A stretch of DNA of 64,000 nucleotides from an uncultured Oscillospiraceae bacterium (GCA_948616425.1 CAPGBJ010000069.1:1-64000), one strand, 5' to 3'; positions 50,741 to 60,612 are shown, numbered from the stretch's first letter. Made by a program: numbers and translations. The notes: generated from the sequence alone by a model not told the origin.

Positions 50741-53334
50741 ACCGTGGCATTGGCGGGCTTGTTGTTGGTCCCCAGCGCCAAAAAGCTCAGGCCGCCCAAA
50801 CCGTCGCTGGTACAGGCCACATCCTCACTGAACTCCAAGATAATATCGGTGGAAGGCAGGGGATTTTGGGTATTGTCCAGACCGGTATACTCGCTGAAGG
50901 ACTGGTTTACCACCGGTCCGCTGTTGTCCTGGGTATGGATTTCCAACTTCTCCACCCGGACCGAGAAGTTGCCGGCCGCGTCCTTGGCCAGATAGTACAG
51001 ATCATAGGTCTTCTCTGCGGCCAGCCCAGTGACATTAAAGGTAAACTCCGTGTCCTTTCGGACGGTCAGAGAGCCGCTCTTGAGGCAGTTCATCCCGGCG
51101 GACACCTGGAGTTTTGCGTAGTCACCGTCCAGCGCGGCGTAGGGCAGCTCATTGCCGTTCTCATCGTAGTTGGGAACGCCAGGCTGGGGTTTGGGGTAGG
51201 CGGTGCCCCGCTCCACCACCGCCCAATAGACGGTGCCGTCCTCATTCAAGCTCCCAGCCAGCCGCACAGCGGTGGCCTGAATCTGGTTCACATAGGGGGG
51301 CACAGTAAACTGGGGCGGGGTTACATCCTTGGTTTTGAACTGCACAGCAATGACTGCCGAGCTGTTTGCGCCGTTTACGTCGGTGAGCCACAGATACAGC
51401 GTATACTCCTTCAGTTCCTCCAGCCGGCGGCTGACCATGAAGGGCTCCTCTTTGTTCTTGGTCACATCCACCACACCGTAGCCCAGATTTCCTGTGACGG
51501 CAGCAGACTTCATCTCGTTGGCGGTGGGCGCCTGGGCCCCCCGAGGCAGCACCGCATAATACATTTTACAGCTCTTGGTGGGCATCACGGTAACCTGGGC
51601 CTCGGTATCTGTCACCATAGACATGTAGGGATAGCCCTGTGCAAAAGCGGGAATCGTGTTGTCCGGAGTTGTGAAAGAAACCACCTTCACAGGGCTGCGC
51701 TGCCCCCGCTCATCCACCAGCAGGGCGGACAGGTAGTAGGACCCGCCGGTGGTCAGGCCAGTGACCTGGGCGTTAACCACCGTGTCGCCGGTGGGGACGG
51801 CCACAGAGCCGTTTCGGACGGCCTTGGCGCCGTAAGAGGGCGGGGAGATCAGGTCCTCTTCTCCCACCGAGCCGTCACTGATGCTGCTCACAGCCCAGTA
51901 GACAGTCCCCCGTTTGTTGCCCGAGAAATCCGCCCGGAAGGCGGTGGGCGCAATGTCCTTGGCCGCGGGATAGCCGGACAGCAGACGCGGGTCAATCGAG
52001 CCCTGCTGGGCTGCCACATGGTCCATAATGACGCCCGAGATATTGGCATCAAGGCCGGGGCGGATGTAAATCTTGTCGGGCAGCATAGACACCACACAGC
52101 CGGGGGCATTCACATTCAGCTGCTCAATATCGCCGTCGCCAATCACGTTGGTGGCCACGTCCAGGTTGAGTTCCTTCACCTCTGTATTGCGGTCAATCTG
52201 AACGGTGGAGCCGGTGGCGGCCTCGTCCACAGTGAGCTTCTTCACTGTGCCCTTGGCCACCTGAACGGTGGAGTTGGGGGTCTTGTTCACAACCTCTTTG
52301 ATTCGGCCGGCCAAGGTGAGATGAGTTCCCGACTCCCCCTCCAGAGTAATATTCATCAAGCCCTTGTCGTCGGTGTTGTTGTCCTCCAAATAGGCCGGGG
52401 TGCGGACAATGGTCTTGGCAATCTCCGTGACACCGTCTGCGCGGACAGTTACCGTCTTGTTGCGCATGTTGTCCAGCAGCATCTCATTGGCATCCACATT
52501 GCGCAGCACCACACTGGCCTCGCCCTTCTCACTCTCGCCGGTGCCGCTGACAATAATCCGGCCCAGCACCTTGACGTTCTCCAGGCGGACGCCTCCAGTA
52601 CCCACGCCGCCGGAGACGTACAGGTCACCGCTGATGGTGGTATCCCGCAGGGTGACGTTCGGGGAAGTGATGGTCACATTGCCAAACACGCCCCCCAAGC
52701 TGTACTCCCCTGGCTTCTGGACCGGGGTCCCCACACACTGGGTGACCAAAACGGCCATCTGACTCATGGAAACCTTGTCCTTGGGGCCAAACTTATTGCT
52801 GGGATAGCCAGTGACAATGTAGTTGTCCACGGCAGTCTTGATCACGCCTCTGGCCCAAGTGCTGATGTTCCGGCTGTCAGAGAAGGTCATCTCCTCCCCC
52901 GGCGTCTCCTTCAGCATCATGTTTCGGCCCAAAATAAATACCGCCATCTCCCGATTCAAGGGGTAGTTTGGGGAGACAGTCGTCGCAGATGTGCCCGAAA
53001 TGTAGCCCGCGTTGAAGGCAATGGACACATCATCATAGAACCAGTCGTAAGGGGACACATCGGTAAAGGGGATCTCCCCCTTCTGTGTGTACCCATAGGC
53101 ACGGTTGACAATAGCCATGAAATCCGCCCGGGTGATGGGCTTATCAGGATTGTTGGCCTGGTCGGGCCGGATGACGCCCCAGTCCACCAGTTTGTCCAAG
53201 TACTCGTCAGCCCAGTGGGCCGAGGTAGGTGTGGTCAGTCCAGGCGCTATCCCCAACAGCAGGACAGCGGCCAGAAGCAGAGAGAGCGCCCGCTCCCTCC
53301 AGGTACGGCTTTTTACTCCGGTTCTGTGCGACAT
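50692..53334 (-). CDS. N-terminal part of frameshifted SLH surface protein
   Basis: 880 residues from ATG 53334 (AAAGGAG site). Signal peptide RALSLLLAAVLLLGIAPG, cleaved near TPTSA. Three SLH domains follow (AHWADEYLDKLVDWGVIRP; FTDVSPYDWFYDDVSIAFN; FGPKDKVSMSQMAVL). A right-handed beta-type region of Val/Thr/Asn-rich repeats (about 195-400) and Ig or fibronectin-like domains come next. It stops at TGA 50692 within an Ig-like domain that continues in the -1 frame. PilZ, FlhX and FliK-like genes lie directly upstream, so all may share a transcript. Confidence 0.85.
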   Translation of the reverse strand: MSHRTGVKSRTWRERALSLLLAAVLLLGIAPGLTTPTSAHWADEYLDKLVDWGVIRPDQANNPDKPITRADFMAIVNRAYGYTQKGEIPFTDVSPYDWFYDDVSIAFNAGYISGTSATTVSPNYPLNREMAVFILGRNMMLKETPGEEMTFSDSRNISTWARGVIKTAVDNYIVTGYPSNKFGPKDKVSMSQMAVLVTQCVGTPVQKPGEYSLGGVFGNVTITSPNVTLRDTTISGDLYVSGGVGTGGVRLENVKVLGRIIVSGTGESEKGEASVVLRNVDANEMLLDNMRNKTVTVRADGVTEIAKTIVRTPAYLEDNNTDDKGLMNITLEGESGTHLTLAGRIKEVVNKTPNSTVQVAKGTVKKLTVDEAATGSTVQIDRNTEVKELNLDVATNVIGDGDIEQLNVNAPGCVVSMLPDKIYIRPGLDANISGVIMDHVAAQQGSIDPRLLSGYPAAKDIAPTAFRADFSGNKRGTVYWAVSSISDGSVGEEDLISPPSYGAKAVRNGSVAVPTGDTVVNAQVTGLTTGGSYYLSALLVDERGQRSPVKVVSFTTPDNTIPAFAQGYPYMSMVTDTEAQVTVMPTKSCKMYYAVLPRGAQAPTANEMKSAAVTGNLGYGVVDVTKNKEEPFMVSRRLEELKEYTLYLWLTDVNGANSSAVIAVQFKTKDVTPPQFTVPPYVNQIQATAVRLAGSLNEDGTVYWAVVERGTAYPKPQPGVPNYDENGNELPYAALDGDYAKLQVSAGMNCLKSGSLTVRKDTEFTFNVTGLAAEKTYDLYYLAKDAAGNFSVRVEKLEIHTQDNSGPVVNQSFSEYTGLDNTQNPLPSTDIILEFSEDVACTSDGLGGLSFLALGTNNKPANATVWPETPEKVREALATP

Positions 53335-53389
53335 ATGTGGTTCTCCTTTCTTTTTTCCAAAGGGAAACGCGGGGGATATCATACCTTCA

Positions 53390-53971
53390 TCAGTCAGAGG
53401 TCCTGATCTGGATACTGAACACCGCCTTGCGGATCAGGGCCTCCTCATCTTGGATCAGGTCGATAAACTTGGCGGCGTAGAGGGGGACGTTCCCCTCCTC
53501 CTTCAGGGTGCGGAGAATTTGGGTCTTGATTACCAAAGGCGAGTCCGTCACTGGCAGAACAAGCTCCACAATCTCCCGGTCCTCCAGCGCGGTAGAGGCA
53601 TAAAAAGCCACACCGCCGCAGCTTAAATCTTTGCCTCGGACGGCGCGCTGTCCCTTCCATCGGCCAGATACGGGGTACATCACACTGGAAAAGTCGGTCA
53701 AAATACGAAGATTCTCCCGGGCGTTGGAGTCCAGCGCCGCGGTGGGCTGAATCACCAGCTTGTCATCCCGCTGACGTACAATGACGCCCACCCGGTTGGG
53801 TGTGCTGTCATCAATGCCGATCAGCTGAATTTCCCGGTGGGCGGCCACCTCGTCCGCCTTATCGTTAAGCACCCGAATCTGCAGCACCTCGGAGTTGGGC
53901 GGCGACTCCAGCACCGCATTGGCCAGCGGGGTACCTTTACTGTCCAAGAGTAAATACAGACGTTCTTGCAT
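53390..53971 (-). CDS. PilZ domain protein
   Basis: 193 residues. Its ATG overlaps the stop of the preceding flhX gene (ATGA), and GGAG lies before it. The N-terminal YcgR-like part is followed by a PilZ domain with Arg in ARENLRIL and the DLSCGGVAFYA motif (D/NxSxxG), so it may bind cyclic di-GMP; the usual RxxxR is not perfect. PilZ proteins often control motility or surface export. The neighbouring FliK-like, FlhX-like and SLH genes suggest a surface role, but this is inference. Confidence 0.85.
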   Translation of the reverse strand: MQERLYLLLDSKGTPLANAVLESPPNSEVLQIRVLNDKADEVAAHREIQLIGIDDSTPNRVGVIVRQRDDKLVIQPTAALDSNARENLRILTDFSSVMYPVSGRWKGQRAVRGKDLSCGGVAFYASTALEDREIVELVLPVTDSPLVIKTQILRTLKEEGNVPLYAAKFIDLIQDEEALIRKAVFSIQIRTSD

Positions 53972-54315
53972 CAGGACTCTCCTTTCTCTTCTTGGGCCGA
54001 CGCCCTCTGCGCCGCCTGAGCCTCCCGATCCCGCCGCAGCTTATCCGGATCGTTGGGATCGAAATTCAAAAAGTAGACATAGATCTCTACAATGGCCTGA
54101 TACAGCGCATCTGGAATTTCCTGTCCCAGGGCCAGCTGGGACAGCATGGTGGCCAGGGAGTTGTCCTCATAGACGGGGACGCCGCTCTCGGAAGCCACCT
54201 CTATCATACGCTCGGCCAGGTAGCCCATGCCGGAGGCCACCACCACCGGCGCGCCCTCCCCCTCGTAGCGCAGGGCTACCGCCCGATTGGTGGCCCGGTT
54301 ATCATATCTTGACAT
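53971..54315 (-). CDS. FlhB C-terminal-like protein (FlhX/YlqH type)
   Basis: 114 residues from ATG 54315 (GGGGGAGAA site). Resembles the cytoplasmic C-domain of FlhB/YscU alone: NRAVALRYEGEGAPVVVAS, AERMIEVASESGVPVYED and LGQEIPDALYQAIVEIYVYF. The NPTH autocleavage motif is not present. Bacillus subtilis YlqH is of this type and is encoded beside the FliK-like YlqG, the same order as here. The start overlaps the upstream gene's end by 14 bp, so it is probably coupled. Confidence 0.88.
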   Translation of the reverse strand: MSRYDNRATNRAVALRYEGEGAPVVVASGMGYLAERMIEVASESGVPVYEDNSLATMLSQLALGQEIPDALYQAIVEIYVYFLNFDPNDPDKLRRDREAQAAQRASAQEEKGES

Positions 54316-55741
54316 TGATACTGTTCTCCCCCTCAAAGATCCGGGGGAACACCCCGGAGATAGTCAGCGGCCGATCCATCCGCTGGACCTGGACGGTACC
54401 GGCAGTCAGGCCGTGGTCAGTTAAAATGTGGGACAGCTCCCCCTGCACCATCTGGGAGAAGGGCGCCACCTTCTCCGGGCAGAAGACCTGAACATCCACC
54501 CGTTCCCCCTGGCAGGTGAGCACCATATCAAAGAAACCAAGCCCCTGTATGTCAATTTTAAACAGGAAGCGCAGGGTATTTTCCCGCTCTCCTCTGCCCC
54601 GTTTCAGGTTCTCCTCCGCGTCCGGGTCCACCCACATCTCAGAGAACATCATCTTCCCGTCCCACTCCAGGGGGAGGAGGACATGATTCAGGGGCATGTG
54701 GACACTCTCGTTCACCAGAAACGCGGAGACAATGTTGCGGAAGGCCTCCTGTGCCTCGTTCCCCGCTCCCCCCTGAAGGGCCTTCTGGGCCGCCTGAGCC
54801 AGCTGGGCCGCAAAGTGGTCCCCCTCGGCCGCCCTGGCAAAGCTGCTGTTGTTGATCAGACGCAGCAGCGCCTCGTCGGACAGCCCGCCCAGCCGGTCCT
54901 TCAGGCCAGGACTGCTGTTGAGCTGATGAAAGGCCTGGAGCAGCCCCTCCTCTCCGCCGTTCTCATAGCGGGAGATATCCAAGGCCAGCATGGAGATCAG
55001 CGTTCTGGACAGGCCCATATCGTTGGTCTTGCTGGTGTAGGCGGATAGGAAAGGCAAAATGGTACCCTGGAGCAGCTTCAGCGCGCCCGCCCGGTTGCCG
55101 GCATTGAGCAGCTCCTCCAGCTGAGACACCATGGGCAGCAGCTGGCTGCCGAAACTGGCGGGGATGGCCCGGGTCAGCCGGGTAAGTCCCCGCAGCAGGT
55201 TGTTCTGGATGTGGGCGGTAGAGGAGTAGTCGCTGTATTTTTTTAAAAACTGAAGGATATTGCCCCGTGTGGTCTCGGAATTGCTGGAGGCATAGGCGTC
55301 CCGGAGGATGGCGAACAGCGCGCCGCCGAAGCGGGTGCCGCTGGACAGCTGAGACAGCAAGAACTTGCCCAGCTGACTCTGATCCATTTTCAGCATATTC
55401 AACAGGGCGGCCATCTCGCCTGCCGTCCCCTCCTCAATGCCGGAGGAGACCACCAGTCCCTCGTAGATGGCAAACAGCTTGCTCATGCTTTCCGACATCC
55501 CGGGGGTATTCATCAGGCGCTGCAGGAAGGCGGCAAAGTTGGAGTCGTACCGCAGCCCCTGGTTCGCGCCGGCTGCGTCGCCTGTGTCCTGCCGCTCTGT
55601 CCGGTTATCCGAACGGACCACCCGATTCAGGTCCGGAGCGTTCTGAATTCGGGGATCATTGGGCGAAACCGGCATATTTCGGTTTACATTGTTATTGTCA
55701 TGACCCGGTACCGGGTTGGTCACACCAAGCAGATCTGGCAT
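54302..55741 (-). CDS. FliK-like protein (YlqG type)
   Basis: 479 residues from ATG 55741 (GGAG site); a GTG three codons upstream overlaps the site. Mostly helical, with a C-terminal domain like the hook-length control domain (LRFLFKIDIQGLGFFDMVL, FCPEKVAPFSQMVQGEL). Full FliK is longer and part of flagellar operons; this form is free of other flagellar genes in the window. Together with the FlhX gene it matches the ylqG-ylqH pair. Role unknown; possibly modulates a type III-like export system. Confidence 0.82.
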   Translation of the reverse strand: MPDLLGVTNPVPGHDNNNVNRNMPVSPNDPRIQNAPDLNRVVRSDNRTERQDTGDAAGANQGLRYDSNFAAFLQRLMNTPGMSESMSKLFAIYEGLVVSSGIEEGTAGEMAALLNMLKMDQSQLGKFLLSQLSSGTRFGGALFAILRDAYASSNSETTRGNILQFLKKYSDYSSTAHIQNNLLRGLTRLTRAIPASFGSQLLPMVSQLEELLNAGNRAGALKLLQGTILPFLSAYTSKTNDMGLSRTLISMLALDISRYENGGEEGLLQAFHQLNSSPGLKDRLGGLSDEALLRLINNSSFARAAEGDHFAAQLAQAAQKALQGGAGNEAQEAFRNIVSAFLVNESVHMPLNHVLLPLEWDGKMMFSEMWVDPDAEENLKRGRGERENTLRFLFKIDIQGLGFFDMVLTCQGERVDVQVFCPEKVAPFSQMVQGELSHILTDHGLTAGTVQVQRMDRPLTISGVFPRIFEGENSINVKI

Positions 55742-55800
55742 TGGGGACACTCCATTTCAGTAAAAGTTCGTTTTTTTTTCGGGGAATCTTAATTTTCCAA

Positions 55801-55828
55801 TTGACAGTGCCGATATATCGAGTATGAT
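55801..55828 (+). promoter_or_regulatory. Promoter of the che operon
   Basis: TTGACA (55801-55806), 16 nt spacer, TATGAT (55823-55828), about 85 bp before cheA. Confidence 0.75.
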
Positions 55829-55912
55829 TAGGTAGAGGCGGGTGTACTATGCCTTTTTGGCCGGCCCCGCCTCCATCCCCAAAAACCAAATGAGAAAAGG
55901 TGGCGTTTTTAA

Positions 55913-58018
55913 ATGGGCAGCGGAAACGACAGCATCCTGGACATGTATCTCTATGAAACCAACACCCTGCTGGAACAGCTGGATGGGATCCTGCTGGCGG
56001 CGGAAGAGGCGGATACGTTTTCCGAGGACAGTGTCAACGAGATATTCCGAATCATGCACACGATAAAGGGCTCCTCCGCCATGATGGAGTTTTCCTCTCT
56101 GATGACGGTGGCCCACCGGATCGAGGACTTGTTCTTCCTGGTTCGGGAAAAGACCATCGCGATTGTGCCGGAACAGACTCGGCCGGAGCTGTTTGATATG
56201 CTGTTCCAGGCGGTGGACTTCTTCCGCAGTGAGATTGAAAAAGTGGAAAATGGAGAACCCCTCTCTCAGTCTATCGACCACATCGTAAACAAAATTAATA
56301 GCCTGATTGATAAAATTCAGGGCAATCCTGAGACCCCCGCAGCAGAGCCCGCCGCTCAGCCGGAGAGCTCCGCCTCCCCTGCGGAGGAGGCGGCCGGCAG
56401 CGGGGTGGATGCCTCCAATCCAGATTACCTCTTTGGCATCCACGTCTTCTTTGACGAGGGCAGCGGAATGGAAAATCTGCGCGCCTTTATGCTGGTCAAC
56501 AGCGTCAAGGACTACTGCAGCGACTTTGTCTATACTCCGGAGAACGTGGAGAACGACTCCAGCACCTCCGACATCATCGCCGACCAGGGTTTTCTGCTCT
56601 GGTTCCGTACAGCCGAGGAGCGGGACAACGCCATTCACGCCATGAACGGCGCCGGCTCCGTCCGGGAGTACCAGCCGGTGGATGCCGCCAAGTCCGCCCC
56701 TTCCCCCGTGGAGGAGCCCAAGGTCGACACAGCCCCCAAGGCTGAAAGCGGACATCCCGCCCCCGCCCCCGCGGCAGCCCCCAAGGCCGACGCGGCCCCT
56801 GCCGCCAAAGCCGCTCCCCCTGCTCAGCACGCCAAGGAAAGCCTCATCAGCGTCAACCTGGCCAAGCTGGATCAGCTGATGGCGGTGGTCAGCGAGATTG
56901 TCATTACTGAATCCATGGTCACCTCCTCCCCCGACCTGAAGGGGCTGCGGCTGGACAACTTCACCAAGTCCGCCCGGGATCTGCGCAAACTCACCGACGA
57001 TTTGCAGGATGTGTCCATGTCCCTGCGCATGGTGCCCGTGTCCGGCACGTTCCAAAAGATGAACCGTATCGTCCGGGACATGAGCAAGAAGCTGGGCAAA
57101 CGGGCCAAACTCACCCTCATCGGCGAGGACACCGAGGTGGACAAGACCATTGTGGACTCCATTGGCGACCCCATTATGCACATTGTTCGTAACTCGATGG
57201 ACCACGGTCTGGAGGAAAACGAGGCCGACCGCATCGCAGCCGGCAAAGATCCGGTGGGTGAGGTGATTCTGTCCGCCCGCCACACCGGCAGCGAGGTCAT
57301 CATTGAGATCAAGGACGACGGTCAGGGGGTAGACACCCAGGCCGTGCTGAATAAGGCCATCCGCCAGGGCCTGGCCACACCCGACCACGAGTACAGCCAG
57401 AAGGAGATTCTCAACTTCCTGATGATGCCCGGCTTCTCTACCAACACAGAGGTGACCGAGTACTCTGGCCGTGGCGTGGGCATGGATGTGGTAAAGAAAA
57501 ACGTGGCCGATGTGGGCGGCACTGTCACCATCACCAGCGAGTGGGGCAAGGGCATGACCACCACCCTGAAAATCCCCCTGACCATGGCCATTATGGACGG
57601 TATGGAGGTATCGGTGGGCGACTCTATCTTTACCATCCCCATCAACAGCATCCGCTCCTCCATGAAGGTAACCGCCGAGGATGTCATTCACGATCCCGCC
57701 CAGGGCGAGATGGTCAAGCTGCGGGACAACTTCTACCCCATCGTTCGGGCCAAAGAGCTGTTCGGCATGGCCCAGGGCTGTGATAATATCGAGGAGGGCA
57801 TCCTCATGTGGGTGGAGTCCGGCGAACACTCCTACTGCCTGTTTGTGGATGAACTGATGGGCGAACAGCAGATCGTTGTAAAGCCCCTGCCCAACTATGT
57901 CAACAGCTTCGGCGTCAAGAATTACGGCATCACCGGCTGTAGTATCCTGGGTGACGGCAGCATCAGCATCATCTTGGATGTGGTCAACGTCTATACCGCC
58001 GCCCACAGCGCCTTTTGA
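55913..58018 (+). CDS. cheA: Chemotaxis histidine kinase CheA
   Basis: 701 residues; AAAAGGTGG before the ATG. Order: HPt domain with phospho-acceptor His49 (IMHTIKGSSAM); P2-like domain at about 165-260; Ala/Pro/Lys-rich linker; dimerisation helices at about 307-370; ATPase with N box HIVRNSMDHGLEE, G1 DDGQGVD, G2 GRGVGMDVVK; CheW-like domain at the C-terminus. Phosphorylates CheY and CheB in response to receptors. First gene of cheA-cheW-cheR-cheB. Confidence 0.97.
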   Translation: MGSGNDSILDMYLYETNTLLEQLDGILLAAEEADTFSEDSVNEIFRIMHTIKGSSAMMEFSSLMTVAHRIEDLFFLVREKTIAIVPEQTRPELFDMLFQAVDFFRSEIEKVENGEPLSQSIDHIVNKINSLIDKIQGNPETPAAEPAAQPESSASPAEEAAGSGVDASNPDYLFGIHVFFDEGSGMENLRAFMLVNSVKDYCSDFVYTPENVENDSSTSDIIADQGFLLWFRTAEERDNAIHAMNGAGSVREYQPVDAAKSAPSPVEEPKVDTAPKAESGHPAPAPAAAPKADAAPAAKAAPPAQHAKESLISVNLAKLDQLMAVVSEIVITESMVTSSPDLKGLRLDNFTKSARDLRKLTDDLQDVSMSLRMVPVSGTFQKMNRIVRDMSKKLGKRAKLTLIGEDTEVDKTIVDSIGDPIMHIVRNSMDHGLEENEADRIAAGKDPVGEVILSARHTGSEVIIEIKDDGQGVDTQAVLNKAIRQGLATPDHEYSQKEILNFLMMPGFSTNTEVTEYSGRGVGMDVVKKNVADVGGTVTITSEWGKGMTTTLKIPLTMAIMDGMEVSVGDSIFTIPINSIRSSMKVTAEDVIHDPAQGEMVKLRDNFYPIVRAKELFGMAQGCDNIEEGILMWVESGEHSYCLFVDELMGEQQIVVKPLPNYVNSFGVKNYGITGCSILGDGSISIILDVVNVYTAAHSAF

Positions 58019-58048
58019 TCCGTGACTTAAAGAAGGGAGAACAAAACT

Positions 58049-58528
58049 ATGCAGCAAACTGAAGAAGTATTGTTCGCGACCGAACCCGAGGAGGATAACT
58101 ACACTGACCAGCCCCCTGAAATACAGACCACCAAATACCTCATCTTTTCCTCTGACGGTCTGTTGTACGGTATCAAGGCTGATCAGGTGAAGGATATTAT
58201 CACCGACTACGCCATTACCTACCTGCCCCAGGTCCCCGGCTATGTGCGGGGCGTGATCAATCTGCGCGGCCAGATTATCCCCATGCTGGATATCCGTCTT
58301 CGTCTGGGCAAACCACCCAAGGACGTCTTCTGCGGAATTGTCGTAGAGGTGGACGGCAATCTGGTCGGCATTCTGGTGGATATGGTGGAAAAGATGGTAG
58401 ACGTCCCTCTGGCCTCCATTCTGCCCGTTCCCACCACGAACAGTCAGGCCACCGTCTCTGGTATGTGTACCCTGCCTGACGGCGACACCATGCTGGAGTT
58501 GGACTGTGACCTGCTTCTCCACGGCTGA
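58049..58528 (+). CDS. cheW: Chemotaxis coupling protein CheW
   Basis: 159 residues; AAGGGAGA before the ATG. Begins with about 25 variable residues, then a complete CheW domain (YLIFSSDGLLYGIKADQVK, GVINLRGQIIPMLDIRLRLG, VDMVEKMVDVPL). Links receptors to CheA at the membrane. 30 bp after cheA. Confidence 0.96.
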   Translation: MQQTEEVLFATEPEEDNYTDQPPEIQTTKYLIFSSDGLLYGIKADQVKDIITDYAITYLPQVPGYVRGVINLRGQIIPMLDIRLRLGKPPKDVFCGIVVEVDGNLVGILVDMVEKMVDVPLASILPVPTTNSQATVSGMCTLPDGDTMLELDCDLLLHG

Positions 58529-58569
58529 GTCAGAGCCAAATCACTTTTTCCAAGGGAGGGAACTCTGAG

Positions 58570-59373
58570 ATGATACAGCCCATCTCTGATGAAGATTTTC
58601 GCCGGCTGACTACTTTTATCAAAAGTCAATATGGCATCACTCTACAGGAAAAGCGGCAGTTGGTCACCAGCCGTCTGTCTTCTCTGCTGTCGGAGCAGGG
58701 ATATACCGATTTTTCCCAGTTTGTCACCCAATTGCTGAAGGAGAAAGACCCTCAAAAGATTGAGCAGGTGCTCAACCGCTTGACCACCAATTACACCTTT
58801 TTCATGCGGGAGACGGAGCATTTCGAGTTTTTTACCAAGGTGATTTTGCCCGAACTGGTACGCAAGTACCAGAAAAAGAAGGTACTTTCCATCTGGAGCG
58901 CCGGCTGTTCCAGCGGAGAGGAACCCTACAACCTGTCTATGTACATCAAAGATTATCTGGGTCCGCAGGCCGGTCAGTGGGACACCCGCATTCTGGCCAC
59001 CGACATCTCCCAGAAAGCTCTGGCCACCGCGAAGAAGGGGATCTACGAGGTGCCCGACACAGTGCCCGAGTCCTGGCGCAAACGCTATTTCAAGCGGGTG
59101 GAGGGCAGCCGGTACGCCGTCTCCCCTGAGATACGCAACAATGTGATCTTTCAGACCTTTAATCTGATGGACCCTATCAAATTCCGACTGAAATTTGATG
59201 TCATCTTCTGCCGCAACGTGATGATCTACTTCGACCAGCCCACCAAAGACGCCCTCGTCCGCCGCTTCTATGATGCCACCAACCCTGGCGGCTACCTGAT
59301 GATCAGCCACTCGGAAAATCTAAGTAAAGACACCCCCTACCGTACGGTAGCCCCCTCCACCTTCCAAAAATAA
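58570..59373 (+). CDS. cheR: Chemotaxis protein methyltransferase CheR
   Basis: 267 residues; AAGGGAGG before the ATG. N-terminal helical domain (FRRLTTFIKSQYGITL), then a SAM-binding domain with IWSAGCSSGEEPYNLSMYI and DVIFCRNVMIYFD. Methylates glutamates of the receptors with SAM. 41 bp after cheW. Confidence 0.96.
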   Translation: MIQPISDEDFRRLTTFIKSQYGITLQEKRQLVTSRLSSLLSEQGYTDFSQFVTQLLKEKDPQKIEQVLNRLTTNYTFFMRETEHFEFFTKVILPELVRKYQKKKVLSIWSAGCSSGEEPYNLSMYIKDYLGPQAGQWDTRILATDISQKALATAKKGIYEVPDTVPESWRKRYFKRVEGSRYAVSPEIRNNVIFQTFNLMDPIKFRLKFDVIFCRNVMIYFDQPTKDALVRRFYDATNPGGYLMISHSENLSKDTPYRTVAPSTFQK

Positions 59374-59438
59374 AGTCCGGGCCGTCCTGGCTGCAACTGG
59401 GACACACACGATTGTCCGGCAAAGGAGAGACCCTGTCT

Positions 59439-60536
59439 ATGCCTATCTGGTCTACAAACTCAAATCGGAAAATTCGTGTCATGGTGGTGGACGACTCGAT
59501 TCTTGCCCGCACCATGATTTCAAAAGGACTGTCCGCCTCCCCGCGGATTGAGGTAGTGGCTACCAGCTTCAACGCGCAGGACGCCCGGACCAAGATCGAC
59601 CAGTTCAAGCCCGACGTTATGACGCTGGACGTGGAGATGCCTGGCATGAACGGGATTGACTTTCTGAAGCAGCTGCTGCCTGTCTGTCCCCTGCCCGTTA
59701 TCCTGGTATCCTCTCTGAATCTGCGGGTGTTTGACGCGCTGTCCGCCGGTGCGGTGGACTTTGTGCGCAAGCCGGAGCCTGGACAGAACGACGCCTTCCT
59801 CGCCTCCCTGATTCAAAAAGTAGTGGCCGCTGCCGGGGCCCAAGTGCGCCCTCGGCCTGCCGTACCGACGCCCGCAGCCCCCGTCAAGGGCGGTCCTGTA
59901 CGCCTGCCCACCACGGGAAACACCCTGCCCACCCCCCCGCTGCTGGGTAACCGGCCCTCTCTGGACAATGTGATCATTGCACTGGGCGCCTCCACCGGCG
60001 GCACAGAAGCCACTCTGGAGGTCATGAAGCGGCTGCCCGCCGACATTCCCGGAATGCTCATCGTGCAGCACATGCCTGTGGGCTTCACCCAGATGTATGC
60101 CGAACGGCTCAACCGCCTGTGTCACATGGAGGTGCGGGAGGCCAAGAGCGGCGACGAGATCCGCCGCGGCCTGGCCCTTCTGGCTCCAGCTGATTTTCAG
60201 ATGCGGGTGGTACGCATTGGGAGCAAGTACACCGTCTCCTGTCTGCCCGGCGAAAAGGTCAGCGGACACCGCCCGTCGGTAGACGCCATGTTCCTCTCCG
60301 TAGCGGAGCAGGCCAAGTGTAAAACTGTAGGTATTATTATGACTGGTATGGGCCGTGACGGCGCTGACGGACTGTTGCAGATGCGTAAAGCCGGAGCCTA
60401 CACCATTGGTCAGGACAAGGAGTCCTGCGTGGTCTATGGGATGCCTATGGAGGCCTACAACATCGGAGCTGTCCAGATCCAGGGGTCCTGCGAGGATATC
60501 GCAGGCATTCTGCTCAGGCAGCTGCAAAAGTGGTAA
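59439..60536 (+). CDS. cheB: Chemotaxis response regulator methylesterase CheB
   Basis: 365 residues from ATG 59439 (AAAGGAGAG site). Receiver domain with VMVVDDS and phospho-acceptor Asp in MTLDVEMPGMNG; proline-rich linker; esterase domain with catalytic GASTGGTEA (Ser), VQHMPVGF (His) and MGRDGADGL (Asp). Removes methyl groups and deamidates receptors when phosphorylated by CheA. Last gene of the operon; cheY, cheC and cheD are not in the window. Confidence 0.96.
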   Translation: MPIWSTNSNRKIRVMVVDDSILARTMISKGLSASPRIEVVATSFNAQDARTKIDQFKPDVMTLDVEMPGMNGIDFLKQLLPVCPLPVILVSSLNLRVFDALSAGAVDFVRKPEPGQNDAFLASLIQKVVAAAGAQVRPRPAVPTPAAPVKGGPVRLPTTGNTLPTPPLLGNRPSLDNVIIALGASTGGTEATLEVMKRLPADIPGMLIVQHMPVGFTQMYAERLNRLCHMEVREAKSGDEIRRGLALLAPADFQMRVVRIGSKYTVSCLPGEKVSGHRPSVDAMFLSVAEQAKCKTVGIIMTGMGRDGADGLLQMRKAGAYTIGQDKESCVVYGMPMEAYNIGAVQIQGSCEDIAGILLRQLQKW

Positions 60537-60580
60537 AGCCCAGCGCCGAAACGCCTTTTCCTACATGTCAATCCAGCAAA

Positions 60581-60605
60581 GAGGCAAGGACTTTGTCCTT
60601 GCCTC
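60581..60605. repeat. Short GGCAAGGAC inverted repeat
   Basis: GAGGCAAGGAC/GTCCTTGCCTC, 11-bp arms with a 3-nt loop, just after cheB. Shares its core with the elements at 24551 and 34760. Confidence 0.6.
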
Positions 60606-60612
60606 CAACAAA

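Noticed and set aside
50866..53406. 846-codon plus-strand open frame opposite the SLH gene
   Set aside because: Composition (His/Gly/Val) and lack of a ribosome site or domain show that it is a shadow frame.
55847..58522. 891-codon minus-strand open frame opposite cheA and cheW
   Set aside because: Shadow of a strongly coding operon; low-complexity Gly/His sequence.
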